Origin: Lepeophtheirus salmonis
Lineage: Eukaryota; Arthropoda; Copepoda; Siphonostomatoida; Caligidae
Direction: 5' to 3'
Length of the DNA stretch: 64,000 nucleotides
Assembly (NCBI RefSeq): GCF_016086655.4
Contig: NC_052139.2
Coordinates: 24,556,002-24,620,001 of the forward strand
Shown: piece by piece, positions 1 through 11,589 of the stretch
How positions within the stretch are numbered: the stretch's first letter is position 1
How the letters are laid out: every line of letters starts with the position of its first letter
The notes under the pieces: model-generated
Told to the model about the DNA's origin: nothing
The model's database searches: none
Seen by the model: only the letters and a program-made list of their open reading frames with translations
Position numbers and translations under genes: made by a program

Positions 1-439
1 AAAAAAATTTAAAGAAATTAAATTTTTAATTTCAAAAATCCTTAGTTGTTCACAAAAAATTATATTTAAAAAAAAAAAAATTCAAATCCTTCAAAATAAT
101 TTCATATATTTAATTTTTTTGAAAAATAATTTCTTATATTAAATTTCTTAGCAAAAAATTTAAAATCCATAGCTATTCACAGAAAATTAAATTAAATTTT
201 ATATATTAAATTGTTTGTAACCAAAATCAAAATTAAATTTTTTGTAAATAAAAATCAACATTAAATTTCCTAGTAAAATACAAAAATTCCTTAATTTGGG
301 GGGTTCCACCAGACGACCCCCTTTGGAAGCCCCTGAGTTATGTACCACTTGTAAAATATTCTTTCAAAATCTCAAGTGCCCACCTGGAGTGCCTCCAAGT
401 ACCCCAAGGTGTACGCATACTCCCATTTGAGAACCACTG
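1..439 (-). mobile_element. hAT-like nonautonomous element end, AT-rich body
   Basis: Read on the minus strand, the segment begins at 439 with CAGTGGTTCTCAAA, a terminal sequence typical of hAT elements of the Charlie/Tip100 kind. It continues through a GGGGTAC-rich stretch into a long AT-rich body made of variants of AAATTTTTT with spacers. The body runs off the left edge of the window, so the other end and the 8-bp target duplication cannot be checked. No transposase is visible. Similar AT-rich blocks lie at 45985-46190 and 50160-50300, without the hAT end. Confidence 0.5.
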
Positions 440-597
440 TTCTAAAGGTCATATCAAAAACTGTGAATTGGCTTTGGGAATACGAACCCACTACGTACCC
501 CACACGACCTGTGTGTAGAAAGATAAAATTGAGTCTTAAATAAGGGTTTATAGGCGGGTTTTTTTATGCACGAATGATCCTTTCTTATATTCTAAAA

Positions 598-1150
598 TAC
601 ACCCAACCCACAGGTTATGCAGGGAAACTCTGCGACCCAAGGCAAGTTAAATTTCTTCGTCGCCCCTACCTGAGCAACAAGAATCTCTCATGATATCCCG
701 AAATACAACCCAGCTCTCAGGTTATGCAGGTGAAGTACTGGGAAACCTCGGCCCCAGTAGTTCACCTACACAAACCATTTGCTAGGGTGTACTATAGAAC
801 ATTAGAAGGGGTTCTTGGATTTTAGAAATACGTTTGTGTAGTTAAAACCGTATTCTGGCCCAATGCTTGACCTGTACAACCTGAGAGCTGAGTTGTATTT
901 TGGGATATTAAGAGGTTCCTTGAAGCTCAGGGAAGGGGTGGTGGAGAAATTTAACTTCATTCGGGCCCAGAAGTTTGCCTTCACAACCCGTGGGTTGGGT
1001 GTATTATTACAGTATTAAAAGGGTTCCTTAGTTTCTAGAAACACGGCAGCCGTAGAGTCTAAACTGTATTTTGCACCCTTCACCTGTACAACCTGAGAGC
1101 TAGAGTGTATTTTGGGGGTATTAGGAGAGCTCCTTGATGCTCAGTAAAGC
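598..1150. repeat. Tandem repeat, ~106-bp unit in A-B-A-B order, with inverted arm
   Basis: Units start with TTA(A/G)(A/G)AGGGnTCCTT at about 802, 908, 1015 and 1121, spaced 106, 107 and 106 bp. Units 1 and 3 resemble each other, sharing CACCTGTACAACCTGAGAGC-like ends (871 and 1083, 212 bp apart). Units 2 and 4 share TCCTTGA(A/T)GCTCAG, so the order is A-B-A-B. The stretch at 598-740 is the inverted counterpart of 868-1005; both hold CACCCAACCCAC, AGTTAAATTTCT and CTCTCAGGTTGTACAGG-like blocks in opposite orientation. The same type of unit recurs near 21.5, 52.6 and 53.1 kb. Confidence 0.65.
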
Positions 1151-1384
1151 GGAAAGAAAAGAACAACATGCAGGAAAAATAATTAATAAAATTTATGGTA
1201 TAAATTTCTTAATGTCACGGGCAACACCGGGAATACCTATTCTATTTTCTTATAACAAAAGTGTACAAACATAAATACCCACAGGCAGCGAGGATAATTA
1301 TTATTAAAATTTGACGGTCTATATTTTCTGTTTAATATTAAATAGAGAATAATTCTTAATGTCCTGGGCAAGGACAGGCAAATC

Positions 1385-1645
1385 TACTCTACTCTGACAA
1401 AGACGAAATTCTGATGAAGCCAAAATTCTGACGAAGAAGCTTATCAGAGACGAATACGAGACTCTGATGAAGACGAGACGAAGAAGAAATTAATGAAACT
1501 ATAAAAAAACAATGACAAAGTCTGACGAAGATAATATTATGACGGAGACGAAACTCTGACGAGGACGAAAGCTGAAGAAATGATGACCAAGATTATTGGC
1601 TGACGAAGACAATACGAACAAGAGACGAAGACGAGGCAGAACTGA
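1385..1645. repeat. Degenerate GACGA/CTCTGA short tandem repeat
   Basis: Repeated variants of CTCTGA(T/C)GAAGACGA occur about every 15-30 bases. The stretch is purine-rich on the plus strand and has no conserved reading frame, so it looks like an eroded minisatellite. It abuts the mariner remnant that follows. Confidence 0.55.
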
Positions 1646-1687
1646 AAATAGCTGACTAAATTAACAGTGCTTACCAGTACTACGGCT

Positions 1688-1945
1688 TCAACTCGAGATG
1701 CCCATAGCACTCGCAATCTCACGCACCTTCACTCTTCTGTCATTCATCAGCATATTATGGATTTTATATATTATTTCTTTATGAGTAGCCTCGATGGGCG
1801 TCAAGAACGTTCAGCGTCACTTGTGCCCAAATGGCCACTCCGAAAATTTTGAAACCGCTTATAAACTGTTCTATTTGAATGTGAAGAGTCCCCATAATGT
1901 TTATCAAACTCCTTTTTAGTCTCTTGAGGCGTTTTGCCTTTCGTA
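1688..1945 (-). pseudogene. mariner transposase N-terminal remnant
   Basis: On the minus strand a frame open to about 1790 carries a mariner-type DNA-binding region, including FDKHYGDSSHSNRTVYKRF followed by NFRSGHLGTSDAERS. After a stop and a shift it continues as KIHNMLMNDRRVKVREIAS, ending in a stop near 1690. These two blocks match the paired helix-turn-helix region of mariner transposases, where the linker normally reads RSG with GRP next to it. The catalytic DDE/D domain is absent and no terminal repeats were found, so this is a dead fragment. The identification rests on motif order, not on a search. Confidence 0.6.
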
Positions 1946-1990
1946 AAGTAATGTTAAATTTAGACACAAAAATATTTTTAGTCCATTATT

Positions 1991-3239
1991 TGAAAATTCC
2001 TCCACTTTCTCCATTCTAACAAACACCAAATAGAAAGAAATAGACTGATCCCGCTGAAGGTCGTAGTGTGTTCTTCAAAGATATATTTTTAACTAAACAT
2101 AACTTCGATACTGGCTAGTAGCTCCATCTCTCGGACTTTGCACAGACTTTTCAAACACCCTTTGTACATGATGATTTGCAGATGGTCCTTTTAAATATAT
2201 TTTGATATACTGAAATCCATTTCAATTGATTATTTACCAGAATAATAATAATTGTTATATTATATAAGTTATTTTTGGTCCAAAATTCAAACGATAGAAT
2301 TTTAAATAAAAACAAATATAAGAAAAAAATGTGTTTTTCCAATTTTCTTTAACAAAAAAAACACAAATACTGATTTAAAATGCAACTGTAGAATCCTTCT
2401 GTAGAATATACCAGGACATATAGTGTTTTATTCATCTACCTGATGGATTATTAATAAAGTTTTCGATCGAGAACATAGGTCGAAGTAATACTTCTTAAGT
2501 AAAGGTAGTTTGAACATATTGTTCATCTTGTGTAGGGCTTAAAATAACCTCGGTGATGATTTAGACTTTCATGTGACACAGAAAAAAAGGGATGGGACTC
2601 TATATCGTTTTAAATGCCGATATTTTTTTCCTCCCACGGAACCTAGAGTTTGTCTTGCCACTCGTAAATCTTCTGGCTTGAAGTGGCGTTCACATAACAC
2701 ATAGTAGAGTGAATGCCTCAGATGGAGCTATGAACGTCTTCTTGTCTCAGAGAAATCAGTCATTTAAGACATGTACTGTAATTTGAAGGGAATTGAAATG
2801 ACCCTCCTCTCGAGCACCCACGAACAACACAAGACGATGGGAGATGTATAAAATATAATAATTACTAACTTACAACTTTCTTATATCGCAATATCATAAT
2901 CTGTAAATTTGAAATATTACTAATGAGTAATATTATTACTATAAGTGTAACTATTAACCATAAATCTTATAAGTTATAATAACTCAAGCATACCGCGGGG
3001 GCAACCAACAGCTGACGTAATGGTATACGACACTAGTGTGATGTAGCAATCAATACTTATATTAGCTCAAACGACAGTGAGTCACCCACCTTGCGGATAA
3101 TATATATTTTTTTAGTTTACTCGTAACCTGATATAAGTTAAAGAGTTATCTCTAAGATTTTAGGAGTACAATGTCACAATTTTGCAGAAGGAAAGGATTC
3201 TTATTTTATAAATTTTAATCAAATCTTAACTTATTACCA
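1991..3239. other. No recognisable gene
   Basis: AT-rich sequence with short frames only. I see no conserved motif, no TIR pair and no convincing splice-bounded exon. Confidence 0.5.
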
Positions 3240-3520
3240 GAACAATACCAGGAACTCAAAAAGGAAAAAATGTGAAGACGCAATTCTCAGAAGAAGTACA
3301 AATTGTGGCTTTACTTCCACTGATGGCTAAAACTGAAAAAAAATAGCCAAAATACTGCTGATTTTATCCAATATTTATCAACTATGGACTCCTTATTCAA
3401 TAACTGTTAAGAACTGATCACACCGTAACAAGAGCTAATTCTAATTCAACCATTCAGCGTTCAGAGAACTGATTAGAAGAAAAGAAGCTTAATTATTTAC
3501 AACTGGAATTAAAATCACCG
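3240..3520 (+). pseudogene. Possible Tc1-like transposase N-terminal remnant
   Basis: The plus strand encodes TQFSEEVQIVALLPLMAKTE, reminiscent of the first helix-turn-helix of Tc1/Tc3 transposases (E-x-QIVAL). About 40 codons later it encodes RTDHTVTRANSNSTIQRSEN, resembling the second helix region (R-x-x-x-V-x-R-A-x-x-NSTI). The pieces are separated by stops and frame changes, and no catalytic domain or end repeat is visible. It could be a chance resemblance. Confidence 0.3.
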
Positions 3521-5654
3521 TTATTTTTTGTATGAGCGAGGTAACGCGATAATAGTGAAACCAGCTCTGAATAATTGAACCATGATTAAAAAGTATGTCA
3601 ACTATCCATATACAACCCGAATCTAAAATCGTTAAACTACTATATTCTCGTTTTTCAAATATTGTTTAACATGCACTATAGTAGTGAAGTTGTGACGTTT
3701 TTATTTCCATTTGTAGGTACACATATGTCCATTTTTATTAGCATCTGTTCAGTTCTAAGTGAAAGTCAAAATTGTACATTTAATTTTTATGTTAATATAT
3801 CTTTTGTTTGAATGTTGAAGTATTAAGAACGTTTTAAATTGAATAAAATTATTATTTTTTATTGATTGAATCATAAAATAACGGATCATGATATTCGTTA
3901 TTAGATTAGTATGGATCTTTAGAATTGTTTTAACCACTACATTTTTTCATTTATTAGTTCTACATATTAAAAAACTATTGAATAATAAGTATTAAAATAT
4001 TGATTTATTTATTTTTCAATAGTTGAGACGAAAGAAAGCAATAATTATAATCCTAATAGGAATTATGGTAAGTATATTTGAAAAAATTTTATTTATTTTT
4101 TTTGTAATTTTTTAATTTATGAAAATTATTCCAACAGCATGAATTCAGAAAGGAATATTAATTTAGACTTTGTCTTTCTAGATTTTTTAACTAAAAATTA
4201 TTAAAAGTTATTGTGTTCATGTTGTATTTAAAATTTGTAAGTAATAGTTAAAATCATATTTTTTAATGAATTATTGAAAATTTAATTTAAATAACTTTTG
4301 TTTGTTGAAATTGAGCTACTAGTTAAGAATAATTCACAATGTAAAATTAAATGACTATATATAAAGAACTTATCATTGTATAAAAATGTATCTTGTGTTC
4401 TAATGGTATAAACTTATATGAATAATAAATTATATCAAATTGTGAGACGTTGAAGTGAAAAATGGACTTTTTAGGGCAATTTAATATATTCCGATGATTC
4501 TAAGTCAGCTAACAAATATCTTAATATTAATTCAATATAGAAAAATTATTTTATAGAGAAAAGTTGATTAATGAACAAATAGTATTGATTAATTTAGAAA
4601 TTTAAGTGCAAGTGTTTTGTGACTACCGCATATAAATATATTAACTTACCGATTGTTAGCATTGCTATCATACTTTTTGTCTAAAATAGAGGTAATTACG
4701 TTTAAATTATTCGTTATAAATTACATATAGTAATGAAACATTTTCTTGTCAATGTTGTAACTTCAATTCCCAAATTTTGTGTTTTTATATACGGGTTATT
4801 CCAGATGGGAAACGGATTTGTCTTAAATTGGATATATGGTATTATTGATTGTGATTATTAATACCTCACAGGAAATATTAGATCCATAACTTAATGGATT
4901 ATATAATAAAGCACTGATAGGAAAGTTTAACAAATCGTTAAAGATCTATCAAATAGTCTAATAAAAACTTATGTTTTAATTTTATAAAATCATTTATAAT
5001 TGAAGTAGTGAGGGGAATCGGGGTTTTTTTTCTGGAATCAGCATCGGAAAACTAATGTTTAATCTACGTCTCCGATTCTTATGCATTATTATTTATTTCT
5101 CGGGATTTTCTGTTTTTCTTTTTCAAGCCCATTATAACATGCAAATGTTCCTAGACTGACTTCCTTTCTCTGTGAAATTTATAATTTATGTTTTCCCATT
5201 GGCAACACTATCTAGGTAGAAACTGGTTGAATTTTGTGAAATGTGTACTCTTAATCCCAGTCCGTTGAAAAAGTAATCTTTGTTTGATTTTTTTAGACTA
5301 GGGGAGGTAATTGACATTGCTTGGAATAATGCAGTTAGTTAAAACACACTCAAGAGTGCTCCTCAGACCAATATAATACGACAAACATGTTTGCATGAAT
5401 GATAATTGAATATTTCTAATGCATGAGGGAGTGGCCGCTATTAAATATAAATCTGAATGGTCAAATTTGATTTTCAATCTACTAGCTACTAATTCATTTG
5501 ACATTTCCCTTGAAATTGAAGCTTAAACATAATCCCCCATTCCTTTAGCACTTGCAATATTTCAATACTAGAGTATTATCTTAGTAACTATCATTATTTT
5601 CTGTGTTTAAATAGTAGTTACAAGCTTCTGGGGGGAGGTGGTAGCTTGAAGGGA
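3521..5654. other. No recognisable gene
   Basis: AT-rich intergenic sequence. Only short random frames are present, and I recognise no repeat family or RNA gene. Confidence 0.5.
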
Positions 5655-6548
5655 GATTCAAAACGAGCGGTTTTTGGATTGTAGAAATAAAACACATAAA
5701 ATATTATATTATATGGTCAAAACTTTATTATGAACCGAAAAAACAATCCTTTACAATTATTTCTAGAAAATAATCCCCTTCATATGTTGGAGCAGCGGGC
5801 CTTTAAATGGTCCATTCTTTCGCACCAATTTTCGATGACGCGTTCGAGCATTGTGACCGGAATCTCACGAATAACTCGCTCAATATTTGCTTCCAATGCT
5901 TCAATGTTCAATGCTTCCAAATGTTTATCCACATAGACTTTTGCTTTTACGTAGCCCCAAATAAAAAAGTCCAAAGGTGTGATATCACACGATCTTGGTG
6001 GCCAATTCACCGGGCCAAAACGTGAAATTAATTGCTCACCAAAATAATGTTCCAATAAGTCCATTGTTACGCGCGCTGTGTGGCAAGTGGCACCGTCTTG
6101 TTGGAACCAAATATCGTGGAGACCATGTACTTCAATTTGAGGTACCAAAAAGTCTGTTAAAGGTGGCGAATCGATTCTTCATGATTTTCGGCTACACTCT
6201 CGGCTACGGCTGCAATATTTTCTACGCTACGAGCTGTACGTGGCCTACCAGATGACGGGACACCCCAGCAAGTTGCTGCCCCTTCAAATTTTTCAATTAT
6301 TCTGCGAATTGTGGATTCTGGAAGGTCGATTATGTGGACCATAAGTTGGGCGTAATTTTTCGAAAAACTTCTTTCACAGAAAGCTGATTTTCATAGTACA
6401 ATTGAACACTTTGTACACGTTGTTGTGGCGTATATCTTTCCATGAAGAATTGTAAAACAATAAAAAGTAAAAATGACCTATGAATTTGACAGAACTCGCG
6501 CGCGCCTGTCAAAAAATCCCTACTGGGAAAAACCGCTAGTTTTGAATC
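5655..6548 (-). mobile_element. Nonautonomous Tc1/mariner-superfamily element with TIRs
   Basis: Terminal inverted repeats are clear: ATTCAAAACGAGCGGTTTTT at 5656-5675, and its reverse complement with one mismatch at 6528-6547 (19 of 20 bases). One further complementary base on each side gives 5655-6548. The element is about 0.9 kb and holds a shortened transposase on the minus strand. A TA target duplication is not obvious at these boundaries. The well-kept ends with a deleted gene suggest it could have been mobilised by a full-length relative in trans. Confidence 0.8.
5780..6512 (-). pseudogene. DUF4817/DDE transposase, internally deleted
   Basis: The N-terminal frame (6512-6330) starts RYTPQQRVQSVQLYYENQL-like, the helix-turn-helix of the DUF4817 type. 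A second frame (6342-6157) gives a further DNA-binding block with GVPSSGRPRTARSVENIAA. The third (down to 5780) carries the C-terminal catalytic part: WFQQDGATCHTARVTMDLL holds the second catalytic Asp, and CDITPLDFFIWGYVKAK holds the third, with 41 residues between them. The stretch that should hold the first catalytic Asp and roughly 100 residues is missing at a junction near 6157-6165. Two frame changes are also present. The protein cannot be functional; family assignment is from motifs. Confidence 0.8.
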
Positions 6549-7107
6549 ATCATTATTATACTTGAAGTGAATTTACTCGTTAAAATTTTAATATGTATTC
6601 GTATTCCATCAATATATTTTTTTTTAATCAATTTTCCCTCTTTAAGGATGAATATGTAAAAATAGATATTAGCCGTCTAAAAACTTTTATTTTCCACATT
6701 TCATATGCATTCATATTAATAAGCATAAAAACATATTGGTTATAAATTATAACCAGACCATAGCATATTTATTAATAAATAGACAAAATAATCTATTTAA
6801 TTACGCTTATAACTATGATTTCAATAAGTAAAACTAATTTTTAAGATAATCTTGGAAAATAAATTCGGAAAACAATTTATTGAAATTAAAATGTTCAATA
6901 ATTCTATAAAAAATAAAACTCTTTTGTCAAACGAGTTTTTTTTAGCAAGCAAAAGTGTTAAGGTGATTATCAAGTATTCAACAGAGTAACAAGTAAAGCT
7001 TGGAATTCATCAAGTGTTTTTTCAGAAACCCAAACATTCTCATCTACTAAAATTCACCCAATAACAATAAATATTATTCACATTAAATAAAGGAAGGTGT
7101 TAGGTGA
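6549..7107. other. No recognisable gene
   Basis: AT-rich spacer between the transposon and the left arm of the long inverted repeat. Nothing recognised. Confidence 0.5.
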
Positions 7108-8400
7108 AGGATTAATAAAACTTTACTACAAAGTCGATACTTCTGCTTACCAAGATAGAATTTTCAACGTAGAGTTTCTTTGAAGTCAGAAAATAAGCAA
7201 CAGCGTATCACAATGTAGCTCAAATAAAATACCCCAATATTATTAATCGGATTTATTTCATATTAAAATAATCATCATACTTTTTGTATTTGTTATAAAT
7301 AAAACAATGGTTAAACACAAAATGGCTCACATCAATTTAATTACATTTCTAACTTTTTTCAATACTCCCAGACATTGCATGACAGTGATGACATCATTTC
7401 TTTCATAAAAGGAATATATTCTTCCTTTCATGAAGCAAATATTATTTCTAAGATTTAGTACAGCATGATTACAATTTGTATGATTTCTGCATTCTAATAT
7501 ACAATCTTCCAATGTTATCGTCTGTTTTGAACTGATTAATGACGAGTATGTATTCCGATTCCAATAAACACAGGCTTCAAAGAAAGTTTAAAAAATTAAT
7601 TTTATTTCATAATTCATAACTCATTATTTCAGTCTGCTTACGTTCTCTTATGTAAATCATGTTAGTACTATTGTCATGAATGGCGTATTTATCAATCAAT
7701 TCACACTCGTTCATTTTATAGTTGAAGGCCAAGCATTTTGTTGAATCCTGACATATGATTGCACACACCATTAGTGTCATAGCTTCATACGTTTGTAAAC
7801 AGATATGCCCATTGCTCCTGTTTCAAAGTATATCTTAGTAAAACCTTGATTCATTTTTTTATAACCAAGAAAAAGAATACGCTAAAGAGACTGAAAAATT
7901 CCAAATGAGTTGATTTACAATTTGGTGGGGTTTTATAGTCTTGTTAATTTCATGGTAGTCATTATGTTGTGTTGTTTTTATTGCTAAGCAACAAACTGAA
8001 TGTGTTAGTTTGTATATTATACAAGATTTAAAAAAATGATATGACAACAATATTTGGTTCTAGGACGACCAAAAAAGGGTGGAAATTTCCTTCTCAAGCC
8101 TTGTACAGGGACAACTGTTATTATTTAACCATTTTAACACACAAAGTATTAAAGTACATGGTAGGATCCTGGGTGAATTAGGTAACAAGTTTATTAACTA
8201 TTAATCTCCAGTTGGTGGCTGTAGCTGCCGCAGACCCTCTGGATACACTCGGGTTCAAAGAGACCCAATTCTGGATGACAAAGGTATATTTCCTGTTCCT
8301 TTTGATCAGTTTTTGTTTGTTCCTTAGTTATTGATGTACACTATAATATTCTGAAAAATAATTAATCCATAATCCTTTGTTTTATATCATTAGTCTTTGT
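7108..8400 (-). repeat. Left arm of ~1.3-kb inverted repeat (partner 28785-30045)
   Basis: The reverse complement of this segment aligns along its length with 28785-30045, with scattered substitutions and small indels. Matching landmarks are the two PAN-like exons, the 3' stretch with GAGCTACATTGTGATAC, and the 5' stretch with TTAGTTATTGATGTACACT. Similarity fades beyond both ends. The arms are about 20.4 kb apart. The repeated unit is larger than the exons, so the duplication was of genomic DNA, introns included, not a retrocopy. Confidence 0.8.
7327..7881 (-). pseudogene. PAN/Apple-like two-exon gene remnant, copy 1
   Basis: Exon A runs 7881-7642, after an acceptor TTTTTCAGTCTCTTTAG, with an in-frame ATG at 7854. 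The donor GTAAGC begins at 7641. A 67-base intron ends in TTTGAAG, and exon B runs 7574-7327 to TGA. The phases agree: the last base of exon A completes a codon with the first two of exon B. Cys-rich blocks CQDSTKCLAFNYKMNEC and LEDCILECRNHTNC, then a late Cys (MQCLG), resemble PAN/Apple domains, which bind proteins or sugars outside cells; about 150 codons would result. Exon A lacks one base in GTTTACAAACG compared with copy 2, which breaks the frame. No signal peptide is visible, so upstream exons are probably missing. Confidence 0.6.
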
Positions 8401-8550
8401 CGAATTAAGGGGTAAAAGCTGATTTGGCAACAAAAAAAAAAACTAAGCAAAATATTTGCAACTATTTTATAAAAAATAATCATTTAAATCATGAATCATG
8501 ATAAATACATACACGTCAGTGCAATAGCTGTAGATGAATATATTATATAA

Positions 8551-8800
8551 TTCTTGACGACATTATGAGCCAATATTTGTTTTGGTGTTCGTTCATATTG
8601 TTTAAACATTTTTTGAAAGTTCATTTACGCTCCATTTTTTTATTTTTTTTGATGTTTCCTGACTTAATGGATTTCATGGCATACCTATGTATATGTTTAT
8701 CACAATGATACCCATTACTTTCAACCAAGAACAAGTATATCTGAAATATTATTCACAAATTGCCATTGGACTTTTTCGATAGCTTTATATTAACTAAGGT
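8551..8800. repeat. Direct repeat R, left copy (flanks PAN copy 3)
   Basis: TTCTTGACGACATTATGAGC at 8551 recurs with one mismatch at 9216, 665 bp downstream. The match continues for roughly 245 bp, through CACAATGATACCCATTAC and AAGAACAAGTATATCTG to CGATAGCTTTA. The truncated PAN-like copy 3 lies between the two copies. Confidence 0.75.
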
Positions 8801-9185
8801 TTAGTTCAACATGATTACAATTTTCTATGATTTATGTATCCTGATATACAATCTTCCAATGGCATTGTCTTTTTTGTATTGATTAATGATGATTGTGTAT
8901 TCTGATTCCAATATACACAGGCTTTAAACAAATATAAATAATTTTATTTGTTTTAATAATTACTAACTCATTATTTAAATCCACTTACACTGCACAATGT
9001 AAATCGTGTTAGTACTATTTTCATAAGTGGATTATCAATCAATTCACACTCGTTCATTTTATAGTTGAAGGCCAAGCATTTTGTTGAATCCTGACATATG
9101 ATTGCACACACATTATTAGTGTCATAGCTTCATATGTTTGGTAAACAGATATGCCTACTGCTCCTGTTTCAAAGAATATCTTAGT
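8801..9185 (-). pseudogene. PAN/Apple-like gene remnant, copy 3 (truncated)
   Basis: On the minus strand this carries exon A from TTCTTTGAAACAGGAGCAG onward, with the same CQDSTKCLAFNYKMNEC-type block but an insertion near TAATGTGTGTGCAATC that shifts the frame. The donor GTAAGT and acceptor TTTAAAG are kept around a short intron. Exon B follows until its match to copy 1 stops after about the ACTAAACCTTAG block. The upstream part of exon A is missing. It sits between two direct repeats (8551 and 9216). It is more diverged from copies 1 and 2 than they are from each other. Confidence 0.6.
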
Positions 9186-9215
9186 TTCCTTGGCTTCTTA
9201 GTCCTTCTTATAGAA

Positions 9216-9456
9216 TTCTTGACGACATTGTGAGCCAATATCTGTTATGGTTTTCCTTCATATTTTTTATGCATTTTTTAAAAGTTCATTTAGGCTCCAG
9301 GTTTTAATTTTTATTCTGCTTCCTGACTTACTGGATTGCATTGAAATCCATGTATGTTTTTCACAATGATACCCATTACTTTCATTCAAGAACAAGTATA
9401 TCTGAAATATTATTCCTGAATTACCATTGAACTTGTTCGATAGCTTTAGATTAAAA
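9216..9456. repeat. Direct repeat R, right copy
   Basis: Second copy of the 8551-8800 sequence in the same orientation, with point changes and small indels. No coding potential is seen in it. Confidence 0.75.
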
Positions 9457-11589
9457 CATTTTCTTTTGGAAAGATTGTGAACTAAACAAATTGGAAATTT
9501 TCTTCAGTCAATATATTCTTCACCTTGAGTCCGTATGCTTGACGTGCCGAAGTCATTTCCTTATTATTAAAGGTTGCAGAAATTGAATTTCAACTATCCT
9601 CTGTCGTTTTCTCCAATTTCGAGATAGAAAGAGAAAATATGACGTGCGGACAAACTTGTACGGGATACCCTAATAGGTCATAGTAATTTTAGAAGGGGTG
9701 TAGTTATCCACGGGATAAGTATCCTAGAAACACGAATATCCAAATTTAGAGGCAATTGTTGAAATTAGGGGAGAAAACCTAAAGCCTCCTCCCCTTAAAA
9801 CGTCCATGATATTAAATGTAAATTTGAATTAACCACTCTACAAAGTACTTTATTTTGTTAAACGTTACTGGTTGCAATCAAAGTTAATAGTATTTTAATT
9901 AATCTTTGCTAAAATATATTTTTTCCAATGTCGCCTACATATTGGGTTTAGTTAAAAAACTATTTATTTTTATGAAAAATACACGAATCATATATATTTA
10001 AAGGTTCCAATCATCTATATTTATAAAAAGACAAGCAATATTTCAAAAAGATATAAGGTCAATTATAGGCATTGAATTCCAAATTCTGGGATGAATTGAG
10101 ATAACCCATAGTGTTAACTGGGAAGGGTAAAACCTCTATTTTATCTATTTGACTTAATTTGTCCCCAATATTGTCTTAGAAATATAATTTATTAAATGTG
10201 GCCGAGAATTTTGGGTACGTTAAGTACAATTTGCGGTGCCTTCAAAGAATTAATCATAATCATTTGTTCATTGAAATGGATTATAATTTGTTGGAAAATG
10301 TTTTATTACAATAAATCAGTACTATTAAGAGTGTTTCATAAGTTATATATAATAGATTTTAATAATTAATTATGACTATATGCATCCTAATTTAACGTTT
10401 CGATTAAGAGGATATTGATATGAATCACAACGGACAATTCTACTTTCTGTGATAATAAAGTATTATGATTTTTAGACGGCTATTAGTGTTTTGAACTTTA
10501 ATTCGATTTTTTTTTAATGTTTCCCATCGACATATCATACAACACAAAAGCTTTGGCACCCAGACATACATGAAAGCGTTACCGTTTTTCTTTGTTCAAT
10601 CTAATTTAGCAATCTCATTTGGAGTATCTGACTTTTTTATGCCTCAAAAACTGTACAACTTCAATTAAAGAGCATTCCAGTTTATGTATAAATACTGTAC
10701 AAGCCTGGCACTACATTATGATTCGAACACTGAAAGAAACGAAAATAATGTCTTAACGGTGAACGACTTTTTTTTTAACGGAATGCCAAAATAGTGAAAC
10801 GCTTACAAACTTGAATATTTAGCGCTACTCTCAGAGGTAGTGTTTTCTTGGTTGGTTTGAGGACCCTTAGGAGGGAATCACATAGCATAATCACGATGAG
10901 ATGGTTGATTTTATCCTTGATAATCACATAATTTATTATGTTAAGACCCAGCTCATTTCTTATCTAATAAGGAAGGCCAATTTTTACCTCTAGGTTTCCA
11001 ACCATGGAACCATTTGCCCCCTCTGACCTCCAATTCACCTTCAAACTAGAAATTAAGGTTGCTTAAGACAATGGTTTTCAAAGTAGGATCCGTGAGGAGA
11101 GGCTAGGGCCAGGAGGATGGAGGATTGAGCATTGCTTTCACTCTACATATATAGTATACATGTTTCATATAAACTGGCTCCAGTTAAAAATGTATTAGTG
11201 TAGGGGGCCTTGGCATATTAAAGCTTGGGCAACCCTGGCTTAAGAAATATTATAGTTATGATATTATAGAGCCTTAACAAGTTTACTAGTGTATCTGTAT
11301 CGATAATCTACACCATCCCTTTCATCTTTTATTTACACTGTCTGGTGCCTAAAACCATATTTACAGATCCATTTGTAGCCCTTTTTCTATTTGGAACTCC
11401 GATACAACTTTATAACCGAGGCGATCTAAAAAAAATCATTGGAAAATGCTGTAATTGCGCAAATGAAAACTAAAAAAATTGACTTATTGATTTAAGATAA
11501 TTTATCTTTTATAATATATGTATATTGTATTTTCTTTATATATTCTATATAAGAATAAAAGCATAAAAACCGAGACCAATAAGGAATAT
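9457..11589. other. No recognisable gene
   Basis: AT-rich, with short frames only. AATGGTTTTCAAAG at about 11070 resembles a hAT terminus, but no partner end was found. Confidence 0.45.

Noticed and set aside
8195..8290. Short Cys-containing frame upstream of PAN copy 1 (LCHPELGLFEPECIQRVCGSY), also present in copy 2
   Set aside because: The two copies differ by a local frame change inside it and no donor site follows, so I cannot support it as an exon.
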